The notes beneath the pieces are model-generated. The model made no database searches. It had not been told where the DNA came from and saw only the letters and a list, made by a program, of their open reading frames with translations. This document shows, piece by piece, positions 1-5,748 of a stretch of DNA of 10,631 bases. Each line of letters opens with the position of its first letter. Positions within the stretch are counted from its first letter, which is position 1. Origin of the DNA: Clostridia bacterium. GTDB lineage: Bacteria; Bacillota; Clostridia; Monoglobales; Firm-18. The stretch lies in NCBI GenBank assembly GCA_017408205.1, contig JAFQVC010000177.1:1-10631 (forward strand), given 5' to 3'. Position numbers and translations under genes: made by a program.

Positions 1-277
1 CGATGCAATTCTGTATGAAAAACTTGGTCTTGACAGAGCAGTTGACTACAGCGGTGATGCAATAGGAATTATAACAGTAAGTCCTGCAGAAACTGCAATC
101 ATTGCGGCAGACGTTGCAATGAAGGCATCGGGCTCCGACCTTGGTTTTGTTGACAGATTCAGCGGGACACTTATTGTAACGGGAACAGTTTCCCAGGTGC
201 AGTCGGCAGTAACTGCAGTGTGTGATTACTGTAAAGAATCTCTCGGCTTTACAGTTTGCCCCGTAACTAAGACATAA
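1..277 (+). CDS. eutS: EutS/PduU-type microcompartment shell protein, 5'-truncated by window edge
   Basis: The reading frame is open from base 2 to a TAA at 275-277, giving 91 visible residues. They contain the BMC-fold segments typical of the circularly permuted EutS/PduU hexamer family: GIITVSPAETAIIAADVAMK, then GFVDRFSGTLIVTG, ending in the family-like C-terminus CPVTKT. EutS and PduU are about 110-116 residues long, so roughly 20-25 N-terminal residues are probably missing upstream. The family forms hexagonal shell tiles in which a small beta-barrel caps the central pore. The stop overlaps the next start (TAATG), so this gene is translationally coupled to the EutP/PduV-type gene, a pairing also seen in eut and pdu operons. 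EutS and PduU cannot be separated confidently from this fragment. Confidence 0.9.
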   Translation, partial: DAILYEKLGLDRAVDYSGDAIGIITVSPAETAIIAADVAMKASGSDLGFVDRFSGTLIVTGTVSQVQSAVTAVCDYCKESLGFTVCPVTKT

Positions 278-741
278 TGAAAAGAATAATGCTGGTGGGC
301 AGAAGCGAGGCGGGTAAAACCACACTCCTGCAAGCCCTCATGAACAAAGAAATCAAATACGAAAAGACACAAAGCATCAGTTATGATGACGTTGTTATTG
401 ACACACCCGGTGAGTACATACAGACGAAACAACTTGGAAGCGCACTTGCGGTATATGCTTATGAATCGGATGTTGTCGGTCTTCTGGCAGCGTCGGATGA
501 ACCGTTTTCGTTATATCCTCCCTGCATAGTGGGGATGTGTAACAGAGAGGTAATCGGGATTGTAACAAAAATCAATGACGAGAGAGGCAATCCTAGTCGT
601 GCTGAAAACTGGCTTAAACTTGCAGGTTGTAAGACGATTTTTAAAGTAGATTCCAAAACCGGCGAGGGAATACCGGAACTTAAAGAGTATTTAGAGAGAA
701 AAACAACAAAAACAAAGAAAAACCAACAAAAAACAAGTTGA
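277..741 (+). CDS. eutP: EutP/PduV-family microcompartment GTPase-like protein
   Basis: This 154-residue protein has the small P-loop GTPase pattern. Walker A/G1 is GRSEAGKT at residues 8-15, G3 is DTPGEY at 42-47, a G4-like TKIND lies at 97-101 (Thr replaces the usual Asn of NKxD), and a G5-like DSKTGEGI lies at 125-132. Length and motifs fit EutP/PduV, which accompany EutS/PduU in many BMC operons. PduV has been linked to microcompartment positioning or movement, and some EutP proteins have been reported as acetate kinases, so the role here is open. The ATG overlaps the upstream stop by one base. The last 14 residues are a Lys/Thr/Gln tail whose A-rich codons coincide with phased A-tracts just upstream of a promoter. 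Confidence 0.9.
   Translation: MKRIMLVGRSEAGKTTLLQALMNKEIKYEKTQSISYDDVVIDTPGEYIQTKQLGSALAVYAYESDVVGLLAASDEPFSLYPPCIVGMCNREVIGIVTKINDERGNPSRAENWLKLAGCKTIFKVDSKTGEGIPELKEYLERKTTKTKKNQQKTS
699..736 (+). repeat. Phased A-tracts and CAACAAAAA(A)CAA direct repeat
   Basis: Runs of A are centred near 701, 710, 720 and 730, about one helical turn apart, directly upstream of the -35 box at 738. Overlaid on them is a direct repeat, CAACAAAAACAA at 704-715 and CAACAAAAAACAA at 724-736, offset by 20 bases. Phased A-tracts are known to bend DNA and can act like UP elements; the repeat could also be an operator. Both lie inside the last codons of the EutP/PduV-type gene. The function is inferred. Confidence 0.5.
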
Positions 742-766
742 CTTTTGTTGAAAAACGTGGTAAAAT
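738..766 (+). promoter_or_regulatory. Sigma-A-type promoter for the aldolase/shell block
   Basis: The -35 box is TTGACT at 738-743 and the -10 box is TAAAAT at 761-766, separated by exactly 17 bases. TGG at 758-760 supplies an extended -10 element. The -35 overlaps the stop of the preceding GTPase gene. Transcription would start around 772-775, leaving an A-rich leader of about 45 bases before the AAAGGAG ribosome binding site (804-810) of the aldolase. No terminator is visible between the two genes, so readthrough from upstream is also possible. Confidence 0.7.
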
Positions 767-819
767 AAAGATATAACAAAGAAAAAACAAAAAATAATAT
801 ATAAAAGGAGAAATGAAAC

Positions 820-1635
820 ATGGCTTCAGAATACGAAATCAAGAAACAGATTTGCGAAATCGGTAAAAGAATTTATGACAGAAACATGGTTGCTGCAAAT
901 GACGGTAACATTTCAGTAAAAATTTCTGACAATGAATTCCTTTGCACACCTACAGGCGTAAGTAAGGGCTTTATGACACCTGATTACATCTGCAAAATCG
1001 ATGGAGACGGCAAAATCCTTCATGCAAACCCCGGCTTCAAACCATCTTCAGAAATTAAAATGCACTTAAGAGTTTACAAACACAGACCTGACGTAAAATC
1101 AGTTGTTCACGCTCATCCAATCTATGCAACAAGTTTTGCTATCGCAGGTATTCCTTTGACACAGCCAATTATGCCTGAAGCAATTATCGCTCTTGGCTGC
1201 GTACCGATTGCTGAGTACGGCACACCTTCAACAGATGAAATTCCTGATGCTGTTGAAAAATACTTACAGTATTATGATGCAGTATTGCTTGAAAATCACG
1301 GTGCACTAACTTATTCAGATTCACTTCTTGCTGCATACCACAAAATGGAATCAGTTGAATTCTATGCTGAATTGTTATTTAAAGCAAAACAACTTGGCGG
1401 ACCAAAAGAATTCTCAAAAGAACAAATCGAAAAATTGTATGAAATCAGAAGAAAGTTCAACTTAAGCGGTAAACACCCTGCAGACCTTTGTGCTAAAGTT
1501 AATAACGGTAAAGTTTCTTGCCACGGTTGCGGCGGTACATGCAAAGGCGACTGCAAAAGCACAGTAATCGGCAACGCTGATGCTGATTTGGTTTCTGCAA
1601 TTACTAAAAAAGTTATTGAACAATTAAACAAATAA
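820..1635 (+). CDS. fucA: Class II (zinc) ketose-1-phosphate aldolase, FucA-like, with C-terminal encapsulation peptide
   Basis: The first ~215 residues form a class II aldolase/adducin domain that cleaves L-fuculose- or L-rhamnulose-1-phosphate to DHAP and L-lactaldehyde. Probable zinc ligands are H97 and H99 (HAHP) and H160 (ENHG), with the catalytic E78 in PSSE and the phosphate-binding ANDGNIS loop at 26-32. At 271 residues it exceeds E. coli FucA (about 215). The extra C-terminus has a flexible segment with a cysteine cluster (C234, C237, C241, C245, plus C224) and then an amphipathic helix, DADLVSAITKKVIEQLNK, that looks like an encapsulation peptide. The ATG has AAAGGAG nine bases upstream and is the first gene after the promoter. 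The nearby rhamnulokinase gene suggests rhamnulose-1-phosphate as one substrate, and BMC aldolases of this type are thought to serve both sugars. Substrate preference cannot be read from sequence. Confidence 0.9.
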   Translation: MASEYEIKKQICEIGKRIYDRNMVAANDGNISVKISDNEFLCTPTGVSKGFMTPDYICKIDGDGKILHANPGFKPSSEIKMHLRVYKHRPDVKSVVHAHPIYATSFAIAGIPLTQPIMPEAIIALGCVPIAEYGTPSTDEIPDAVEKYLQYYDAVLLENHGALTYSDSLLAAYHKMESVEFYAELLFKAKQLGGPKEFSKEQIEKLYEIRRKFNLSGKHPADLCAKVNNGKVSCHGCGGTCKGDCKSTVIGNADADLVSAITKKVIEQLNK

Positions 1636-1645
1636 GGTGATATAG

Positions 1646-2125
1646 TTGGAAAACGAAAAATTGTCCAATATAGTAGCCGAGGTTTTAAAACAGGTAAGAA
1701 ACGAGCAAAATAAGAAACTTACTTTGGAAATTGCCGACAAGTTAATTGATGCGGTAAATGAAAAAGCAAAGGAAATGGGCGTAAACGCAGTTTGCGCAGT
1801 GTCCAACAGCGAGGGAAACATAATCGCAGTAAAATGTATGGACGATTCTTACATTGCAAGTTACGATATAGCAGTTAATAAGGCCTTTACGGTTACGGCA
1901 CTTAAAATGTCCACAAAAACTCTTAAGCCAATGGCTCAGCCGGGACAGCCCCTTTACGGAATACAGTTTACTAACAACGGTAAAATTGTTATTTTTGGCG
2001 GAGGAGACCCGCTATACCATAACGGCAAAATAGTGGGAGGTCTTGGAGTAAGCGGAGGCACAGAGGAACAGGACACAATTCTCTCAGAGTATGGCAGTAA
2101 AATATTTAACAATATATATAAATAA
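1646..2125 (+). CDS. GlcG/HbpS-family (Haem_degrading, PduO C-terminal-like) protein with N-terminal encapsulation peptide
   Basis: This 159-residue protein matches the GlcG/HbpS fold, also found as the C-terminal domain of PduO: LTLEIADKLIDAVNEKAKEM, then AVSNSEGNIIAVKCMDD, AFTVTALKMST, and the Gly-rich end GGGDPLYHNGKIVGGLGVSG. Some members bind heme, and the PduO C-terminal domain has been reported to do so. The start is TTG at 1646, preceded by AAGGTGAT (1634-1641). The next in-frame ATG is at residue 44 and would remove both the first helix of the fold and the N-terminal stretch. That stretch, ENEKLSNIVAEVLKQV, is an amphipathic helix like the encapsulation peptides of the neighbouring enzymes. 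No adenosyltransferase domain is attached, so it is not a full PduO. The role is unknown; a cofactor or redox function inside the shell is inferred. Confidence 0.8.
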   Translation: MENEKLSNIVAEVLKQVRNEQNKKLTLEIADKLIDAVNEKAKEMGVNAVCAVSNSEGNIIAVKCMDDSYIASYDIAVNKAFTVTALKMSTKTLKPMAQPGQPLYGIQFTNNGKIVIFGGGDPLYHNGKIVGGLGVSGGTEEQDTILSEYGSKIFNNIYK

Positions 2126-2142
2126 ATGACGGAGGTGTAAAA

Positions 2143-3333
2143 ATGGATTCACAGCAAATAGAACTATTGGTAAAACAGGTTCTTGAGGGCATGGCATCTG
2201 CATCATCTTCTGCACCAAAAGCAAGTGGGGAAATCCCTGCAAAAACCCGCGTGGCAGTTTTAACAGGACTTGAAAAGGTAGAAATCAAAGAATACCCAAT
2301 TCCTGAAATCAGCGACGACGAAATTTTGGTTAAAGTAGAAGGTTGCGGTATCTGCGGTACAGATGCTCATGAGTACAAAAGAGATCCATTCGGACTTATT
2401 CCTGTAGTGCTTGGCCACGAAGGAACAGGTGAAGTTGTAAAAATCGGTAAAAATGTTAAAAAAGACAGCGCAGGTAAACCTTTAGGCGTTGGCGACAAGG
2501 TTGTTACAAGTATGATGTTTGATGACGACCCCGATATTACAATGTATGATTTAAACAAACAGAACGTGGGCAGCGGCGGTGTTTACGGTTTGCTTCCCGA
2601 TGACGACATTCACTTAAACGGCTGGTTTGCTGACTACATAATACTAAGAAAGAACTCAGTAGTATTTAACGTTAGTGACTTAGACCTTGACTCAAGAATT
2701 TTAATTGAGCCCTGCGCAGTTTTAATTCACGCAGTTGAGAGAGCAAAAACAACAGGTATCCTAAGATTCAACTCAAGAGTTGTAGTTCAGGGTTGCGGAC
2801 CTATCGGTCTTATCTGTATAGCAGTTCTTCGCACATTGGGTATCGAAAACATAGTAGCAGTTGACGGCGAAGAAAAACGCCTTAACTTTGCTAAAAAGAT
2901 GGGTGCAGGAAAAACAGTTAACTTTAAAGATTTTAAAGGAATTGAAAATCTTGCAGGTGGCGTAAAAGATGCATTCGGCGGATATTTGGCAGACTTTGCT
3001 TTCCAGTGCACCGGCTCACCGGTTGCTCACAGTAACATTTATAAGTTTATAAGAAACGGTGGCGGTTTATGCGAACTTGGCTTCTTTATAAACGGCGGTG
3101 ACGCAACAATTAATCCCCACTTTGACTTGTGCTCAAAAGAAATCACATTAGTTGGCTCATGGGTTTACACTTCAAGAGATTACGCTACAACATTTGATTT
3201 CTTAAAGAGAGCAAAAGGCATCGGATTACCAATTGATGAATTAATTACTCACAAATACAAATTAGAAGAAATTAACGAAGCATATCAAACCAACCTGAAA
3301 ATGGAAGGTTTAAAGATAGCAATAATTAATTAA
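2143..3333 (+). CDS. Zinc-dependent medium-chain alcohol dehydrogenase, microcompartment-targeted
   Basis: This 396-residue medium-chain dehydrogenase probably reduces an aldehyde (lactaldehyde or propionaldehyde) with NADH, regenerating NAD+ for PduP inside the shell. The catalytic zinc site is visible as C71 in CGTDAH, H92-E93 in GHEGTGEV and E189/C191 in EPCAV. The Rossmann motif GCGPIG is at 217-222, and D241 at the end of the next strand favours NAD over NADP. Residues 1-18 form an amphipathic helix (MDSQQIELLVKQVLEGM) followed by an Ala/Ser-rich linker, the usual encapsulation-peptide layout. The lobe that normally carries the four structural-zinc cysteines (about residues 118-150) has none. 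The ATG has GGAGGTG at 2131-2137. BMCs more often use iron-type PduQ/EutG for this step. Substrate and direction are inferred. Confidence 0.88.
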   Translation: MDSQQIELLVKQVLEGMASASSSAPKASGEIPAKTRVAVLTGLEKVEIKEYPIPEISDDEILVKVEGCGICGTDAHEYKRDPFGLIPVVLGHEGTGEVVKIGKNVKKDSAGKPLGVGDKVVTSMMFDDDPDITMYDLNKQNVGSGGVYGLLPDDDIHLNGWFADYIILRKNSVVFNVSDLDLDSRILIEPCAVLIHAVERAKTTGILRFNSRVVVQGCGPIGLICIAVLRTLGIENIVAVDGEEKRLNFAKKMGAGKTVNFKDFKGIENLAGGVKDAFGGYLADFAFQCTGSPVAHSNIYKFIRNGGGLCELGFFINGGDATINPHFDLCSKEITLVGSWVYTSRDYATTFDFLKRAKGIGLPIDELITHKYKLEEINEAYQTNLKMEGLKIAIIN

Positions 3334-3347
3334 GGAGGATATAAAAA

Positions 3348-3623
3348 ATGGCATTAGAAGCATTAGGTATGATTGAAACAAGAGGTTTGGTTGCAGCAAT
3401 CGAGGCAGCAGATGCAATGGTTAAAGCAGCAGAAGTAGTACTAATCGGAACAGAAAAAATCGGTTCAGGTTTAGTAAGCGTTATGGTTAGAGGCGACGTT
3501 GGTGCTGTTAAAGCAGCAACAGAAGTTGGCGCTAACGCTGCTCAGAAATTAGGCGAATTGGTTGCTTCACACGTAATCCCAAGACCACATTCAGACGTAG
3601 AAAAAATTCTGCCAAAGTTATAA
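3348..3623 (+). CDS. Hexameric BMC-H shell protein, PduA/PduJ/EutM-like (copy 1)
   Basis: This 91-residue single BMC-domain protein ([20 protein letters not shown]..., ending [17 protein letters not shown]) is nearly all canonical domain. The pore loop reads KIGSGL, as in PduA/EutM-type hexamers whose central pore passes small polar metabolites. Such proteins are the main facet tiles of the shell. It has a very strong Shine-Dalgarno, AAGGAGGA at 3332-3339, eight bases before the ATG, fitting high expression, and it ends in tandem TAA stops. The next gene is a near-duplicate: bases 3440-3518 match 3875-3953 with one mismatch. Confidence is high for the family; the choice between PduA, PduJ and EutM names is arbitrary. 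Confidence 0.95.
   Translation: MALEALGMIETRGLVAAIEAADAMVKAAEVVLIGTEKIGSGLVSVMVRGDVGAVKAATEVGANAAQKLGELVASHVIPRPHSDVEKILPKL
3440..3518 (+). repeat. Near-identical direct repeat in BMC-H genes, copy 1
   Basis: These 79 bases match 3875-3953 at 78 positions; the only difference is C3494 versus T3929. They encode the segment from [10 protein letters not shown] to AVKAA. Silent third positions are preserved too, indicating recent tandem duplication or gene conversion rather than protein-level selection alone. Confidence 0.9.
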
Positions 3624-3638
3624 TAACGGGTGATTGTT

Positions 3639-4061
3639 ATGGCAGAGAAGAAAGTAAGTAAAGTGTCAGCAGGTCAGGTAAAACCTGCAAAAGCGGAAGC
3701 GAAAGCAGAAGCAAAACCCGAAGTTAAAGAAGAAACAAAAAAAGAAATAAAAAAAGAAATAATTAAGGAGGAAGTAAAAATGACACAAAAAGAAGCATTA
3801 GGTATGGTTGAAACAAGAGGTTTAGTAGCAGCAATTGAGGCAGCAGATGCTATGCTTAAAGCCGCTAACGTTGAACTAATCGGAACAGAAAAAATCGGTT
3901 CAGGTTTAGTAAGCGTTATGGTTAGAGGTGACGTTGGTGCTGTTAAAGCAGCAGTTGAGGCAGGTAACGCTTCAGCTCAGCGTCTTGGCGAAATCATCGC
4001 TACACACGTTATTCCAAGACCTCACAGCGATGTTGAGAAAATTTTACCTGCTATTAAATAA
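3639..4061 (+). CDS. Hexameric BMC-H shell protein with Lys/Glu/Ala-rich N-terminal extension (copy 2)
   Basis: The ATG-3639 frame encodes 140 residues: a 47-residue charged extension (14 Lys, 10 Glu, rich in Ala, no Cys or aromatic residues) and then a complete 93-residue BMC-H domain almost identical to copy 1, with the same KIGSGL pore loop and [15 protein letters not shown] end. ATG-3639 is preferred to an in-frame GTG at 3630, because that GTG lies within the GGGTGAT ribosome binding site (3628-3634). A second, stronger start exists inside the frame: AAGGAGGA at 3765-3772 and ATG at 3780, giving a normal-sized 93-residue shell protein. Both products may be made, as with PduB and PduB' in Salmonella. 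If only ATG-3780 is used, the upstream part is leader. The BMC-H identity is certain; use of the long start is probable. Confidence 0.85.
   Translation: MAEKKVSKVSAGQVKPAKAEAKAEAKPEVKEETKKEIKKEIIKEEVKMTQKEALGMVETRGLVAAIEAADAMLKAANVELIGTEKIGSGLVSVMVRGDVGAVKAAVEAGNASAQRLGEIIATHVIPRPHSDVEKILPAIK
3765..3782 (+). promoter_or_regulatory. Internal ribosome binding site and ATG for a short BMC-H isoform
   Basis: AAGGAGGA at 3765-3772 is followed after seven bases by an in-frame ATG at 3780-3782, which would start a 93-residue canonical shell protein ([14 protein letters not shown]...). It is the same sequence element as the one before copy 1: 13 bases, 3327-3339 and 3760-3772, are identical. Within the long frame these bases encode Lys-Glu-Glu. 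It is a better match to the anti-Shine-Dalgarno than the site serving ATG-3639. Confidence 0.75.
3875..3953 (+). repeat. Near-identical direct repeat in BMC-H genes, copy 2
   Basis: This is the partner of 3440-3518, offset by 435 bases, with 78 of 79 bases identical. It lies in the same codon register of the second shell gene, so the unit marks a tandem gene duplication. Confidence 0.9.
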
Positions 4062-4076
4062 TAGTGCATTATTAAA

Positions 4077-4110
4077 AGGACTGTGTCACAGTTAACTGTG
4101 ACACAGCCCT
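4077..4110 (+). other. Long palindrome / RNA hairpin between BMC-H and BMC-P genes
   Basis: Bases 4081-4106 are a perfect 26-base palindrome (half-site CTGTGTCACAGTT), extended by three more pairs around one A-C mismatch to 4077-4110. As RNA it can form an 11-pair stem with a UUAA loop, plus the outer pairs. No run of T follows (the next bases are AGATAATAAT), so it is not a canonical intrinsic terminator for the + strand. It sits 15 bases after the second hexamer gene and 26 before the vertex-protein gene. An mRNA stability or processing element, a partial terminator, or a protein-binding palindrome are all possible. Confidence 0.75.
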
Positions 4111-4136
4111 AGATAATAATGAAAGGAGAGATATAA

Positions 4137-4385
4137 ATGATAATCGGAAAGATTACCGGAAGTATTGTCTCAACAAGAAAAAATGAAAGATTGTTAGGAA
4201 ACAAATTTCTGATTGTAGAGCCAATGGAAAAAGGTCAGAGTTCCTTTATAGCAATAGATAATGTAGGTGCAGGTATAGGTGAAACAGTACTTGTTGCAAC
4301 AGGAAGTGCCGCAAGAATTGGCTGCGGTATGGAAGAGGCGCCTATTGATGCGGCAATTGTGGGAATTGTTGACGAAGAAAACTAA
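4137..4385 (+). CDS. eutN: EutN/CcmL/PduN-family pentameric vertex protein (BMC-P)
   Basis: This 82-residue protein has the BMC-P pattern: MIIGKITGSIVSTRKNERLLGNKFLIVEP at the N-terminus, AIDNVGAGIGETVLVATGSAAR in the middle, and the terminal segment PIDAAIVGIVDEEN. BMC-P proteins form pentamers that close the twelve vertices of the shell, so few copies are needed compared with BMC-H. The size is typical (80-100 residues) and the start is supported by AAAGGAG at 4122-4128, eight bases before the ATG. It is the only vertex gene in the window. A hairpin separates it from the upstream hexamer genes. There is no sign of truncation. Confidence 0.95.
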   Translation: MIIGKITGSIVSTRKNERLLGNKFLIVEPMEKGQSSFIAIDNVGAGIGETVLVATGSAARIGCGMEEAPIDAAIVGIVDEEN

Positions 4386-4407
4386 ACCCTAAAAGGAAGG
4401 TAATACA

Positions 4408-5748
4408 GTGGCAGATATAATTTCTTTAGCAGAACTACTTAAAAAACACGGTGTTGTAGGTGCCGGTGGCGCTGGCTTTCCGTCATATGCTAAATTGAAT
4501 AAAAAGGCAGATACTGTTATATTAAACTGTGCCGAGTGTGAGCCACTGTTTAAAGTACACAGACAGGTTCTTGCAATGTATGCCAACGAGATTTTGTATG
4601 CTTTAGACCAAGTTGCAAAAGCAGTTGAGGCAGAGCAGGTAATAATTGCAGTTAAAGATTCATATAAAAACACAATTACAGCCCTGTACGAGCACATTGA
4701 CAAGTACAAAAATTTCTCTATTAAAAAATTGCCTGAGGTTTATCCGTCAGGTGACGAAGTGGTAACAATCTACGAGACCACGGGAAGAGTTGTTCCTCAG
4801 GGACAGATTCCTATTTCAGTAGGCGTTATAGTTTATAATGTTGAAACAATGCTGAATGCGTACTACGTTTTAACAAAGAATAAACCTGTTACTTTAAAAT
4901 ATGTTACAGTTGCAGGTGAAGTAGAAAATCCCCAGACCTTTTTAGTGCCTGTAGGTACTGAAATTTCAGAACTGATTGAAGCGGCAGGGGGAGTAACCAG
5001 AAAAGACGTGGCTTATTTAAACGGCGGAATAATGACGGGTAACATTACCAAAACCAATATGCCTGTAACAAAAACTACAAATGCAGTATTGGTACTTCCT
5101 AAAGACCACGTAGCAATACAAAGAAGGCAAACGAAAACAAGTATTAATTTAAACAGAACGAAAAGTGCATGTTGTCAGTGCAGAATGTGCACAGACCTTT
5201 GCCCAAGGTATTTGTTAGGGCAGGACTTACAGCCCCACAGCATTATGTACGGTGCATCAAACGGAAATACAAAGAACGTTGATATATTTGTTAATTCGGC
5301 GTTTTGTTCTCAGTGCGGGTTGTGTGAACTGTATTCGTGCCATCAGGGATTATCCCCTAAAATGATGATTAACGTGTTTAAAACTGAGTTGGGCAAAAAG
5401 GGTATAAAACCCGAGCCAATAAAGGAAACACCGAAAGTTCATCCTGCAAGAGAATACAGATTAGTTCCCATGGAACGTTTAATTACAAGATTAGGACTTA
5501 ATGTTTACGATGTTAAAGCACCGATAAACGAGAAAGTCTTTAAGCCAAAAAAAGTGAAAATAATGCTTAACCAGCATATCGGCGCACCTGCTGCGGCAGT
5601 CGTTAAAACAGGCGACAAAGTAGTTGCAGGTCAGGTAATCGGAGAAGTGGCACAGGACAAATTAGGAGTTAATATCCACAGTTCCATAGACGGTGTTGTT
5701 GGTGAAGTTAAAAACGGATATATAATTATAGAAAGGACTGACAGTTAA
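4408..5748 (+). CDS. pduS: PduS-like flavin/iron-sulfur oxidoreductase (RnfC-related)
   Basis: This 446-residue protein resembles PduS and the RnfC/NuoF family. The Gly-rich GVVGAGGAGFPSYAKL (15-30) and NCAECEP (40-46) belong to the FMN/NADH-binding N-terminal domain. A soluble-ligand-binding (SLBB) segment spans about 165-215. Two [4Fe-4S] motifs follow: C255-x2-C258-x2-C261-x3-C265-P and C300-x2-C303-x2-C306-x4-C311. The C-terminal 385-443 looks like a barrel-sandwich hybrid (GDKVVAGQVIGEV, SSIDGVVGEV). In Pdu systems PduS is a cobalamin reductase and binds PduT; with no B12 enzyme seen here, a general role moving electrons from NADH to or through the shell is more likely (inference). The start is GTG at 4408 with AAGGAAGG upstream. 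The gene overlaps pduT by one base (TAATG). No membrane segment is seen. Confidence 0.92.
   Translation: MADIISLAELLKKHGVVGAGGAGFPSYAKLNKKADTVILNCAECEPLFKVHRQVLAMYANEILYALDQVAKAVEAEQVIIAVKDSYKNTITALYEHIDKYKNFSIKKLPEVYPSGDEVVTIYETTGRVVPQGQIPISVGVIVYNVETMLNAYYVLTKNKPVTLKYVTVAGEVENPQTFLVPVGTEISELIEAAGGVTRKDVAYLNGGIMTGNITKTNMPVTKTTNAVLVLPKDHVAIQRRQTKTSINLNRTKSACCQCRMCTDLCPRYLLGQDLQPHSIMYGASNGNTKNVDIFVNSAFCSQCGLCELYSCHQGLSPKMMINVFKTELGKKGIKPEPIKETPKVHPAREYRLVPMERLITRLGLNVYDVKAPINEKVFKPKKVKIMLNQHIGAPAAAVVKTGDKVVAGQVIGEVAQDKLGVNIHSSIDGVVGEVKNGYIIIERTDS

Noticed and set aside
748..762. Catabolite-responsive element (cre) near the promoter
   Set aside because: TTGAAAAACG has five bases between TG and CG where cre has four, and the right half does not fit.
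3630..3641. GTG-3630 as the start of the second BMC-H gene
   Set aside because: The GTG lies within the GGGTGAT ribosome binding element for ATG-3639 and has no site of its own at proper spacing.
4086..4101. CRP/FNR-type binding site in the palindrome
   Set aside because: The half-sites occur as TCACA-N6-TGTGA, the reverse of the CRP arrangement TGTGA-N6-TCACA, and the likely host is a Firmicute.
4077..4120. Intrinsic terminator at the palindrome
   Set aside because: The stem is strong, but no T-run follows on the + strand and coding genes of the same system continue 26 bases later. On the opposite strand a short T-rich stretch exists, but there is no gene to terminate.
4092..4120. Separate promoter for eutN
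   Set aside because: TTAACT or GTGACA could be -35-like, but no -10-like hexamer falls at 16-18 bases; the AT-rich GATAAT is too close.
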